This document shows, piece after piece, positions 25,697-34,585 of a DNA stretch of 64,000 nt (position 1 is the stretch's first letter; each line of letters begins with the position of its first letter). Source of the DNA: Nematostella vectensis (lineage: Eukaryota; Cnidaria; Anthozoa; Actiniaria; Edwardsiidae). Position numbers and translations under genes: made by a program. The notes below the pieces were generated by a model. It searched no databases. It was given only the letters and a program-made list of their open reading frames with translations, and had not been told where the DNA came from. The stretch lies in the NCBI RefSeq assembly GCF_932526225.1, contig NC_064041.1, forward strand, positions 2,740,699 to 2,804,698. Reading direction: 5' to 3'.

Positions 25697-26074
25697 TCAC
25701 TTGGAGACTTTCTTGAATCTACTGACAAGCTTGAAAAGTTTCTCAACATCAGAAAGTTCTGGAATGGCAAATGGTCCACTAATAAAACTAGGGACAGTCA
25801 TCGGACAATAAAATATGGTTGAGACGTGAACCTTGGTCACATCTTCCCTTCTTGGCCAGTGAAAAGTGGTTGCTCCGACTTTGTACAGGAACTTGAAGTT
25901 GACATGTGTTGCAGTGGCATCCAATACTCGACCAATGTAAAAGTTCTTTACATAATCTACGGCATAGTATTCCCCTTGTTGAATGGGCAATAGTGGGATG
26001 GGTGAAAGCCTTTTTTGGTGTAGCTCTTGAACCATCAGTATGCGGTATGCAGGGATGTCTTGCTGGGTAACCAT
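25697..26074 (-). pseudogene. DDE/Ulp1 transposon: C-terminal domain (copy A)
   Basis: The frame is continuous with the Ulp1 core except for the TGA at 26075-26077. The segment YAVDYVKNFYIGRVLD, FKFLYKVGATTFHWPRREDV and VHVSTIFYCP resembles the C-terminal module that follows the transposase core in this protein family (Y.GrV......v.f.....g..f.WP..dd...v....if). The pattern suggests a small chromo- or Tudor-like barrel, which is inference. It ends at the TAA just below 25700. Confidence 0.6.
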
Positions 26075-26077
26075 CTT

Positions 26078-26936
26078 TCACTTGGTTGCAAGACATCTTG
26101 CATATATACAAGTAAATACACCAAAGTCAAATGAATTCACCTGTTGGGGAATCTCATAAGGCTTATTGGTATAAAAAGACCACTGGTCTATGGTGATTGA
26201 CTTGTCTACTTCTTTAAGAAAAAACATCATCTTGTCTACCTGCGTAGTTGCTGTCGGCTTGATATAATTCTGGGGCAAACTGTCAATGATAACGATGGTC
26301 TTCTCTTTTGGAAGTACTACTCCCAGGAACCAATGCTCACTGTTTACTGGATTGCAAGGAAACAACACCATATTTTACTCAAGTAGATTGCCCTTTCCCT
26401 TCAGAAGCTCTTCCAACTTCTTGTTTTCTACACCTCTCTCAAATTCCTCCCATCCAAATACCTCCACATTAGTGCTTTCACTTTTGATAGGAGTCAATCA
26501 CAAAATTTGAGTGCCATTTCATCTTATCTTTAGGCAGTTTTCCCTCCACTTCCTTCAGGTCCTGCATATTGATTAATGGGTCACCCTCAAATGCAACTCC
26601 CTCACCTATTATCAGCTGTACCAGGGTACTAGTACATGGGTTACACTCAAATTCTGTACAATGTTCCTTTAGATTGTTCTTAATCTCTTTCGGCAACCCA
26701 AGCTGAATCAGGATATCACCACCGCTGCCTTGAGAAAGAGTATCATCATTGCTATGATGAGTAGAGTCACCGTCCTCATCCATTTCACATATCTCCAAGT
26801 CACTATCTATGACCCTGTCCATGTCACTCTCTGTATCACTATCCTCGCTGCTTTCATCAGTGGCCACACTTCCACCACTCTCATCAGCTGAACTCTCACC
26901 CCAAGATATATCTTGATTCCCATGCAAATGGATCAC
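26078..26936 (-). pseudogene. DDE/Ulp1 transposon: acidic linker and Ulp1/C48 peptidase, active Cys lost (copy A)
   Basis: A Ser/Asp/Glu-rich linker (26936 to about 26720) leads to WHSNFVIDSYQK, the region before the C48 core. A frameshift near 26490 and a TAA near 26373 follow. The core (26371-26078) keeps the catalytic His in SEHWFLGVV, the Asp in VIIDSL and the Gln in PQQVN, but the motif that should read D-C-G-V-F is FDFGVF: the Cys codon is TTT at 26123-26125, one base from TGT. Ulp1-family enzymes cleave SUMO-like conjugates; copies ride in several DNA transposon groups. Even without the breaks this one would be inactive. An in-frame TGA at 26075-26077 separates it from the next domain. 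Confidence 0.8.
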
Positions 26937-26960
26937 TTTATGGGCAGAACATTGACTTGA

Positions 26961-27930
26961 TTATAGGCGACAGTGCAGACTAGGTCCCTCACTCGGCTCC
27001 AAGCAATGGATCTTTGCTATACCAGGTATAGGCTTTGCCTCTAGAAAGCAATTATCAAGCCCAAGTTTGATGCTAGCTTTGATTATATCTGCCTTGAGAA
27101 AAAGATGAGTAGAGATGGCAGTATACATTACATTAGCAACTTTGGCAAATTCCTCAGCATTCCCCACTCTTGGCACTTTCATCTGTGTCATCTAGACACT
27201 GCTGTCCACACGACCCTTTTGACAGTCCCTCCTAATCTATCGACTACCCCTTTTCCATGCGATGATGCGAAAAAATGCCAATTGATCTTGACGCTGTTTT
27301 GTTGCAGTGTTTGGTAAAAGTTTGCCATGTACCTGTTTTTAAATTGGGAGCTGGGACCATCTGAAAAGATATCAACACTTGCAACCTGTGGGAACATCTC
27401 TTTTAACAAAGTATTAATAGTATAGTCCATGAAGACTGTTATTGATTGCTTGTCATGGTTGTGATCATCGGTGACTATAACATGGGAGTTACAGGTTGTG
27501 TCAGTGTTGGCTGAATCTTTTGTCCATATGGCTACTGCGAACAATGTCACCTGTTCTTGGCATCAATGCGCTGGTTGGATTTCATCCTGGTGCTGGCATG
27601 TTTAATTTTCTGAGAAATCTAAATGTACAACTGCTTCATTTTCATTTAAGTTGGCAATACAGTCTTCAAAAAAGGCTGATTGCTTCCTCTTGATGAACAC
27701 ATGCTTTAAAAAGCTAGGGATTTTCTCACTCAGACAATATAGGGCCTCTTCTACAGTTCCCTCCTTGATTGTTTTCTGCATTTTTGTTACATTTTTAGGC
27801 TTGCCCTGTTTTGTGTCTATAGTGTTAGTAACCCTTTCCCATTGACTCCACTTTACAACATCATCTAAAGGGGCATCTTCTTTAATGCCATCCAGCCACT
27901 TGGGACAGTCGACACATTTCCCCAGTTAGA
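26961..27930 (-). pseudogene. DDE/Ulp1 transposon: RNase H-like transposase core (copy A)
   Basis: After the LINE fragment the frame resumes with CVDCPKWLDGI and runs to HLDFSEN, where the first acidic residue of the core lies. A TAA (27602-27604) replaces the aromatic codon expected next. The frame goes on through DEIQPAH, a TGA at 27563-27565 where Trp is expected, VTLFAVAIW, IFSDGPSSQFKNRY (second Asp) and FFASSHGKGVVDRLGGTVKR (third Asp). A frameshift near 27190 leads to VPRVGNAEEFAKVAN and the end of this module. The spacing of DFSEN, SDG..SQ and HGKG..D..GG is the signature of the family. With three breaks the protein cannot be made. Confidence 0.75.
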
Positions 27931-27939
27931 ATTATTTCA

Positions 27940-28460
27940 TATTCACATTTCCTAGCCCATATGAAGCCAATTTTTAAAAATCTGAACATTTCAAGAATAG
28001 ACGAGATCCACTACTTGGAGACAGCTACTTTTATGTATAGGTTAACTCACGGTATATTACCAAACATTTTGGTCACTATTTTAAAAAATGAAACAGTCAC
28101 ATTCTTACAGTACCCGAACTTCAAATAATCTTTACATTAAATTCAAAAAAACTTCATTTGGACAGCAATCCATTTCTTATATAGGGAAAAAGCTGTGGAA
28201 CAATTTGAATTCTGAAATAAAATCAAAACCAAGCATTCCATCTTTCAAAACGAGCATACGGAAACAGCTTATTGATGACCTGGGGCATGATTCATAATGT
28301 TTGATAAAATAACTGGATGATTGCTTGTGATTTATAATCAGCATAGTTATACTTGATCACCAATGACATGTAATGATTTAAAAAAGTGTACTGTGTTAAT
28401 CACATCTTAAGAGCCAAATAAAAAACAACTTTGAAAACTCTGAAAACTATAAAAGGATCC
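27940..28460 (+). mobile_element. LINE 3'-end fragment (copy A)
   Basis: On the plus strand, opposite to the host transposon, 27961-28090 reads MKPIFKNLNISRIDEIHYLE then ATFMYRLTHGILPNIL. After a frameshift in the A-run at 28083-28088, the frame 28088-28297 reads HSYSTRTSNNLYIKF, SISYIGKKLWNNLNSEIK and SFKTSIRKQLI. This is the usual C-terminus of reverse transcriptase ORFs of CR1/L2-like or similar LINEs (RTS..L...R.....SI.Y.G..LWN.LP..IK...S...FK). About 160 bp of 3' untranslated sequence ends in repeated GAAAACT. The fragment is 5'-truncated and lies between the FVCDSGKEDC and CVDCPKW segments of the transposase. Confidence 0.78.
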
Positions 28461-28536
28461 TATAATTACAAGCTTTGCTTCCTTTAGAATCCTTTCCATT
28501 TGCATATAAATTCAATGTAATTACATAGAAAATGTA

Positions 28537-29474
28537 TCAAGTGAATGGATAAATAAATGAATGGAATGGAATCATGCAATCCTCTTTGCCACTGTCACAA
28601 ACAAATTGGTCGACAAATGATCCAGAATATGCTGCAAAGCTGGAAAGCTCCTTACTGAGACAATCACAAAGACACTTCACATTCTCATGGTGCATGCAAA
28701 GACAGACTTCTCTTGGCATTGAGGACTGCAGCAAAACATTAACTGGCCGCAGTGAACTAAATTTACTTAGACCTATCTTTATACTAGGATGCTCTGTCTG
28801 AAACAATCCAAATGTTTCTTTTAAAGACCATATCAAATGTCTCTTTTGAAGTTTGGATTTCTTGCCATCCTTTCTGACGATTACAAATTCACGCCATCCT
28901 GGGGCCTGACGGGAGATTGAGTCCAAAAAATAGAACTTCTATACGCTTTTAACTGTAAACTCATCGATTTTGTTGTTGCCTGAACTGCATGATTTCTGCT
29001 CTTTCAATGACACACCAGCAGATTTTGCAAGTTTTCAAACAACTGCACTTCTTTTTCTAGGGCTGTGTGGGAGATGTGGTGTCACCTTGTGAACTACTTT
29101 TCCTAATGCTTGGGGGTCTTGTAAGCAGCCTTGATGTCATTTAAATTATGCTGAACTGGAGTAGAAATTCCTTTGGCAGCTTGCTTTTTCAATAATTGAT
29201 GTAACCTCACTCTTTCTCTGCCTTTGATTCTCTGCCTTCCGGCCTCCAGTGGACTCAAAGTCTTTTTTCGACTCTCGCATTTCCTTTGCCTATCTTTAGC
29301 TTTATACGCTGCAGGTTTAGCTGGATTTGCTCTAATTTTGTTCCTGTACTTTCGGTTTCTTTCTGCTCCACTTAGGGATTTTTTGAATGGATTCATTTTG
29401 AGTATTCCCCTGAGTACCATGCTCAGGTGCATGAGCAAAAGGTCAGAACTGCTGAACACAAATATGGCTGTCAT
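28537..29474 (-). pseudogene. DDE/Ulp1 transposon: transposase N-terminal and middle regions (copy A)
   Basis: The likely start is the ATG at about 29396 (MNPFKKSLSGAERNRKYRNK), opening a Lys/Arg-rich helical region. The frame is then broken by a one-base loss in a C-run near 29112, a TGA at 29035-29037 and a TAG at 28939-28941. It resumes with LDSISRQAPGWREFVIV, QKRHLIWSLKETFGLFQ, IKIGLSKFSSLRPVNVLL and the CLCMHHENVKCL motif, ending with FVCDSGKEDCM before the LINE fragment. This succession is that of a widespread, poorly characterised family of animal transposon proteins. Cys/His residues in CLCMHHENV and the following VC/C suggest zinc binding. Confidence 0.72.
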
Positions 29475-29976
29475 TTATGATAACTAAATGCTCCAATTGT
29501 ATCACATATTCTTAAGCTAAAGCAGTAAAAGTAAACAGAACGCCAAATTTTGGTTAAAAATCACATGCTGTAACGTCTGTGACATTCATTGTAACGTCTG
29601 TGACAACACTTAACAAAAGCTGCTGAATTAGTAATAAAAAAATCAAAAAAATAACTTTATAGTTAGCAAGCATGTTACCCAGGCTAGACACTTCTGCTGT
29701 GTTTTTTTTTTATGAAAAAGATTGAAAGTTCACAGGAATCGAGGTTTTATCTGAATGTAATAGAATATTGGTTGTTTTCATGTAACGTCTGTGACATTAA
29801 TTGTCCTGTCTATTTTTCTGTCACCAAAAAGGAAATTTTGGGAATGTCTACTACTCATGTAATACATTAATGCTGATCCATTTATGTATTAAAGTAAAGC
29901 CAAATAAATTGTGTTAAAATACTTTTTTCATAAGGTTTAACATGGAAAATTGTGTCTGAATGTAACGTCCGTGATG
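29475..29976. other. Right non-coding end of the DDE/Ulp1 transposon with subterminal motifs
   Basis: About 500 bp upstream of the transposase start. It holds four same-direction copies of TGTAACGTCYGTGAC at 29569-29583, 29590-29604, 29781-29795 and 29961-29975, the last touching the terminal inverted repeat. These are probably transposase binding sites and may also lie in the promoter. Repeated at 53545-54046 in copy B. Confidence 0.75.
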
Positions 29977-30099
29977 GTGGAATTGCCCAGTTTTAGATTT
30001 TTCTTCTGCTTTATTTAACTTTCTAGTATGATAAAATTCTTGTCTTTTTGCAATTCTTTTTTGTGCATCTTGCTTAGATTCACATGATCTATTTATATG

Positions 30100-30642
30100 T
30101 TATTGCTTTCTTTGTTTATCTAATCTTCTTTCTTTACTATCACTTCCCTCACATAAACAGTTTAGCTTTCTTTTTAAGCCTCTAAGTGCATTTCTGTGTT
30201 CTGCATTTGCAATTGGTACTGCAGCTACATAATGCAAATTGTTAATATATCCCAAAAATATAGTCCTCATTCCTTGTGGTGACCCATCTGGTGTTGTAAT
30301 AGTTGCTTGTGATGCATTTGGGTTAGAGTCGGTAATATGAATTATGAGATTGAAAGCATTAGCTACTGTTTGAATGATTATATTATCACACCAAGTGTGT
30401 GGTTTAGACATTTCTTGGATATAACTTTGCCAATTATTGTCAAAAATGCTTTCAACATAGAGCTCTGGGTGATCATTCAAATGTGCAATTCCTGCCAAAC
30501 GAATGTCATAGTGCAAATCTGGTTTGCCAAACAATTGAAAACTAAAAGCTTGAAAGAAGCAGGCACCTGAACCACCAACATCCAATGGTTGTAGGCCAAC
30601 AAGAGTCAGTTTTCTAGTTAATATTTGCCATGGAGAAGTCTT
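30100..30642 (-). pseudogene. OTU cysteine protease domain of the Helitron (copy A)
   Basis: The frame runs in from LTLVGLQPLDVGGSGACFF and gives a full OTU fold of about 130 residues. It has the DVGGSGACFF motif with the catalytic Cys (codon near 30560) and LHYVAAV with the catalytic His near the end; between them lie DIRLAGI, ELYVES and WCDNIIIQTVANAFN, as in the OTU domains of cnidarian Helitrons. OTU proteases cleave ubiquitin-like conjugates; their role in Helitrons is unknown. A TAA at about 30100 interrupts the frame, but the same frame continues beyond it into the basic linker until the nested transposon. The catalytic residues are kept. As part of a truncated and interrupted polyprotein I treat it as non-functional. 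Confidence 0.8.
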
Positions 30643-30932
30643 GGATTGAAGGATTGAAGGATCATCCCTCCACTCAAACTTTTATATTTCTTTGGAAGCA
30701 TTTGATCAGTATTACTAAAGATACGTGTATGTCATATATTTTGCTTTTCCATTTGAAGCAGCATGCTGTTTCCTTCTAATCATTACACAAAATCTGCTAA
30801 AAAAACACTCCTTTCTGTAGATAAAATCAACAAAAAGTTGCTTGTAGTTTGTGATGAATAAGTAAATCGTAGAAGATTTCGGTATGGTTTTTCTGAGTGA
30901 GGCTTTACATTTGTGTCTCTGTCGTCTTTTGT

Positions 30933-31433
30933 TTAAAACGTGTATAAGTTTTTTCTTCCTATAGCGGGATGGTTCACGGTCTCTTTCGGCATTGTGTTGT
31001 TTTGACCTACAGTAGCAAGTTTTCGAACAGAACTTCTATATGATAACAAATCACAGGGATCCGTAGAAAAACTTTTATGTTCCAATTCATTATGGGTCTT
31101 AAATGTTACTATAGCTTCCAAAGTTGTGTATTCAGCACAAGTATCTAAGCTTATTTCGTTCTCGTCAACACTGTGCGAAGTACGAATTGCACGACTTTCG
31201 ATTTCATGTACGCCGTCCAAACTGGGTTCATTGATCCCGCAAAGGAGATAATTTTTACCCAAACTGGGTTTATGAAAGCTCAAATAGAGATTCGAAGGTG
31301 ATGAAAATGACTGCACACGTTTAGTAGCATGATGGAATGTGGTCCCGTAATTTCCTCCAATTTGACCTGTAAAAAAGCTTCCTAGAACACGAGAAAACCC
31401 TCGTGAAATTTTGCAAAGACTATGGCGATACAT
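30933..31433 (-). CDS. Unrecognised 166-codon open frame (copy A)
   Basis: Open from ATG 31433 (MYRHSLCKISRGFSRV) to 30933, and identical at 55003-55503 in copy B. I do not recognise the product. It is Ser- and Thr-rich with no signal peptide, membrane segment or motif that I can name. It lies just past the donor site at 31482-31483, so if that donor is used this frame begins inside the intron. It may be chance. Confidence 0.2.
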   Translation of the reverse strand: MYRHSLCKISRGFSRVLGSFFTGQIGGNYGTTFHHATKRVQSFSSPSNLYLSFHKPSLGKNYLLCGINEPSLDGVHEIESRAIRTSHSVDENEISLDTCAEYTTLEAIVTFKTHNELEHKSFSTDPCDLLSYRSSVRKLATVGQNNTMPKETVNHPAIGRKNLYTF

Positions 31434-31483
31434 GCTATGGAAGCTGCGTAAGTTTTCGATACGATAGGAACGACAACACTCAC

Positions 31484-31560
31484 CTTTCTTGATATAAATC
31501 TTGCTCTTTCTTCACCAAAAATCCTCCAACAAAAAGTTGAAATCTACGCTGACACAGCAC
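31484..31560 (-). other. Candidate first exon with 5' splice site (copy A)
   Basis: The minus strand reads ATCAAGAAAG|GTGAGTGTT, a near-perfect donor at 31478-31483. The upstream sequence is open in the frame that includes CQRRFQLFVGGFLVKKEQDL. No acceptor or later exon could be assigned. It lies just below two CArG boxes. Copy B equivalent: 55554-55630. Confidence 0.3.
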
Positions 31561-31624
31561 GTTGTTGGAAAACTACTCGGACGCTATCGACAACTTGCGA
31601 AATTACTCGGGATTGCGAGGATTT

Positions 31625-31670
31625 CCATATATGGAATATTGACGAGTAGTAGTAGAGGTTCCATATATGG
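31625..31670. promoter_or_regulatory. Pair of perfect CArG boxes (SRF-type sites), copy A
   Basis: CCATATATGG occurs at 31625-31634 and 31661-31670, 36 bp apart start to start. The first is inside the 14-bp palindrome TTCCATATATGGAA. This is the consensus CC(A/T)6GG bound by serum response factor and other MADS-box factors. They lie about 65-110 bp upstream of the candidate minus-strand exon. Confidence 0.5.
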
Positions 31671-31799
31671 AGGACGAACATGCAATCGAGGCGAAAAACC
31701 ATGGATCCAAAGATCCATCTACTAACTGGGCAGATATGACTGGGCAACGGGCAACACACAACCTGAATAGTGTTGCTGCATAACGGCAGCAATAAGTTG

Positions 31800-32414
31800 T
31801 CAGGAAATGTTCAACTATTCTTGTTTACATGAATGAAAGCTCAAAATAATACAGTAAAATAGCTCTCTAATGGTCTTCGTAACCAGAAAAAGTACGATGA
31901 ACAATAGTTCAGCACAGAAAATATAGTATAATGAAAGAAACTCAACATATAAACAAGAAAGCCTATTTTCAACACAGGTATCCCGGAGTTGATGCAAAAC
32001 CGGAAATAGTAATGCCTAATTATGCATAGAAACCGCTGAAATCTGAGCCTAAGTACACTCGCACGAGACATCGAACTCGTGAAACAATCTACGTTTAAAA
32101 TATGGCTTTTATAACTGGAATACTACGGAAAAAACAAGGTTAATACTCAAAACTATCGGAACATAGGATGCCGGAAACACTGACAAAAGGTAAGGTCGGA
32201 ATACTTTGCGATTAGCGCATGAAAATACGACAAAAGTATCTATGCAAAAACCTACGTGTGACCTGAGATCAATTATGCAAAATTACACAAACAATGCTCA
32301 ACGATTATACGGTAAAACTCACAATGAGAACATAAAAGATTGATCCATCGGTACAATAGGAAATAACTCTAATTGAAACTTATGTCTTTAATTACAGAGC
32401 AATGGGAACAAGAC
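31800..32414. other. AT-rich stretch without recognised feature (copy A)
   Basis: Only short frames on both strands and no repeat found. The copy B equivalent is 55870-56484. Confidence 0.5.
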
Positions 32415-32539
32415 GCAAAATGGAGAGTCTACCTATATACCGAGGTTGGGTTTTACAATTATGTTTTTCACATAACTGCACATGGAGAGTCTACCTATAT
32501 ACCGAGGTTGGGTTTTGCAATTATGTTTTTGACATAAGT
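32415..32539. repeat. Minisatellite, two 62-63-bp units (copy A)
   Basis: Both units contain GGAGAGTCTACCTATATACC, then GAGGTTGGGTTTT(A/G)CAATTATGTTTTT. They are the reverse complement of the units in the array at 57541-58150. The unit holds inverted halves TGCAATTATGT / ACATAA(C/G)TGC that can form a hairpin with the neighbouring unit. Confidence 0.85.
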
Positions 32540-32842
32540 GCGAAATTGAGAGTTCATCTTTTATAGTGGCGTCTGTACCATGAGGGTACAGATGTACCCT
32601 TTCTAGCCCAAACATTTATTCCATTTTAGATTGCAGAACATGTCTTAACGATTCAACTTTTTAAACTCTTTGTAAATACTCAAGTGCAGTAAACGCGCGC
32701 ATATGTGAAAAACTGAAACTAAAGAAGCAGTGCACCATTCGCTACACAACCACCTCTCCACCTACTTATCTCAACCTATCACCATCTTTATCTTCTATCA
32801 CCGCCTTCCTATATACTACAATACCACACTCACTCACTCTCT

Positions 32843-32990
32843 CATAACGATATATTATCACCCACATTTACACCATAACCTCACAAATTTGAAATCGACC
32901 TCCGCACCACTACCATTTTAACACACACAGACCCATCACGCTAAATTATAAGCCTTATCTACTCCACATCCCTCTCACCACCACTCTCAC
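32843..32990. repeat. 148-bp direct repeat, first copy
   Basis: Runs from CATAACGATATATTATCACC to CACCACCACTCTCACC and matches 34065-34211 at about 90% by eye, 1222 bp apart. It contains more T and G than its surroundings. Could be a 1.2-kb tandem duplication or the terminal repeats of a very small retroelement. Confidence 0.8.
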
Positions 32991-34064
32991 CACTAAACGC
33001 GCCCTACTACCTACACGCTCCCATACCCACCTCATACCACTAGCACACTCCTCCCCTGTACCCCACACCCCTTACCCCACCTACACACCTCAACTACACC
33101 CCAACATGCCACTACCACCACCCCTAGGCATACAGACCCCCGAACCATCCCACTCCCCTAACACCACACGCCCAAAACACACAACCACCCCACCTACAAC
33201 CACCTTCCCGTCTACACATAGTACAAACACATACATACCAACATCCCTCTCACAAATTAAATCTTACTCTATCCTTACCACACAACATACCTACCCACTA
33301 CTACCACCAAGCTCTATACATGTCACAACCCCCTTTCTCTCCCCCCTCATACCTAGCTAACCACCCAAGTACCCCTCTACTCACATCACCCGCACCCAAC
33401 CACCCACCTACCCCACAACAAGCACCCCCTCATCCCTCACCCCACAAACAGCCCCGTACCCACTTCACCCATACCACGTTGTCATACAACCCACCACGAT
33501 TATTCCAAGCCCCAACACAACACCAACACCCACCTAAGCCCCACACACCTACACTTCCTCCCCCCCCTCACACTTTCCTACACTCTCACCTAAAATATAC
33601 ACACCTAACACACCCTACACAAGCCAGACCCCTGCCAACACAAAAACCACACACCCCTTTCCCCCCCCCCATGGCCACAACACTACTCACCCTACAACAC
33701 ACCAAACCAACCACACCCTACAGCAGCCACTAGTCCTACAACCAGCGCTCCTTCCAACACCACACCCTACATACAGCCCAACCCACCTCCCACCACAAAC
33801 TTATCTACCCCTCCACACATAGCCTACTACATACACACCATAGCATTCCACGACTATATCAACCAACCCACAACACACCAACAAGCCACACCCTACACCA
33901 GACACTACCCCACAACCAATTCCCTCCCCTACAAACACCTACATACAGCCCCCTCCCCCACCATACAAACATTTACCCCACAGCACAAAACCCAACTACA
34001 AATGACCACACCCTATGACCCACCCTACCAACCCACAAACCAACACCTCACGATCACTTAACAT

Positions 34065-34211
34065 CATAACGATACATTATCACCCACATTTACACAATAA
34101 CCTCACAAATTTTAAATCGACCTCTGCACCACTACCATTTTAACACACACAGACCCCTCACACTAAATTATAAGCCTTTTCTACTACACATCTCCCTCAC
34201 CACCACTCTTA
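34065..34211. repeat. 148-bp direct repeat, second copy
   Basis: Second copy of 32843-32990, beginning CATAACGATACATTATCACC. Confidence 0.8.
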
Positions 34212-34585
34212 CCTATACACCGTACCAATTTTTTCCCCACCAACACAGCCATTAGCCATCTCCATACCACACCATATTATTTTTTTTTCTTTTTCACCTA
34301 CCCACCACACACTATCACAACCTATTCTATAGTCCCACTTTATCTCTTCACCACCCTCCACAACCTACTAGTCGAACCTATCCACCTTTTCACCGTAATT
34401 ACACTACTACTAAGGGGGGAGTGGGTGTTATATTTGTTACATATGGCTTACTGGCAGCCCAAAGGAGAGGGCTATGCACTTATACGTTTATATAATTTTC
34501 TGGTGATCCTGGAAGGATGTGATGTACGTAGAGCATCTCACAACCAGAATATAATTTATAAACTAGTCAATATTGTTTTTTTTAG

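Larger units (their letters stand above)
24940..29988 (-). mobile_element. DDE/Ulp1 DNA transposon nested in the Helitron, both ends present (copy A)
   Basis: The 12-bp inverted repeats GGGCAATTCCAC (24940-24951) and GTGGAATTGCCC (29977-29988) are flanked by AGTT on both sides (24936-24939, 29989-29992). Leaving out the 5049 bp and one AGTT makes the Helitron minus-strand frame continuous across the junction, which independently confirms the ends. Inside, on the minus strand, is a decayed gene or gene pair: basic N-terminal region, RNase H-like transposase core, acidic linker, Ulp1/C48 peptidase and a C-terminal barrel-like domain. Both ends carry copies of TAACGTCYGTGACA. A 4-bp duplication and ends starting GGG would fit the Sola superfamily as I remember it, but the assignment is uncertain. 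A LINE fragment interrupts the gene at about 27940-28460. Confidence 0.88.
24300..30650 (-). mobile_element. Helitron (Helentron-type) N-terminal fragment, split by a nested transposon (copy A)
   Basis: The minus strand encodes, in order, an OTU protease (about 30640-30100), a Lys/Arg-rich linker (30099-29993), then after the nested element (29988-24940) the rest of the linker and a DUF6570-type region (24935 to about 24300). This is the order at the N-terminus of OTU-bearing animal Helitron polyproteins. The Rep (HUH) nuclease and PIF1-type helicase that should follow are absent, so the fragment cannot move itself. Neither a 5' TC end nor a 3' CTRR end with hairpin could be assigned; outer limits are where family similarity fades. 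Confidence 0.8.
1..32732. repeat. Segmental duplication, copy A (left edge may lie outside the window)
   Basis: This segment recurs in the same orientation at 36421-56802. Corresponding positions differ by 36420 before the piggyBac insertion, by 34041 between piggyBac and the array, and by 24070 after the array. Each shift is explained by one event: 2379 bp of piggyBac plus TTAA, and 9971 bp of extra array units. The right edge is sharp: both copies read through AAAGAAGCAGTG and then diverge at 32733/56803. The left edge cannot be fixed because base 1 already matches B. The 9064 bp right of the array have equal length in both copies, and I saw no difference in the parts compared, including a G14 run. 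Left of and inside unit 1 I noticed three single-base differences. Either a very recent duplication or two haplotypes assembled in tandem. Confidence 0.93.
32733..34411. repeat. Low-complexity C/A-rich, almost G-free block
   Basis: For about 1.7 kb the plus strand is dominated by C and A with some T and very few G, unlike anything else in the window. It starts exactly where copy A ends. Long open frames here (for example 33106-33733, Pro/Thr/His-rich) result from the lack of G in stop codons and are not genes. Near both ends lies a 148-bp direct repeat. The block could be a genuine strand-asymmetric satellite or an assembly or gap-filling artefact. Confidence 0.85.

Noticed and set aside
25788-26111. 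107-codon minus-strand frame overlapping the C-terminal domain
   Set aside because: Alternate frame; the overlapping frame carries the family motifs and is continuous with the Ulp1 core apart from one stop.
33106-33733. Pro/Thr/His-rich open frames of 84 and 137 codons
   Set aside because: They arise because the G-free strand rarely contains TAG or TGA; composition is that of the repeat.
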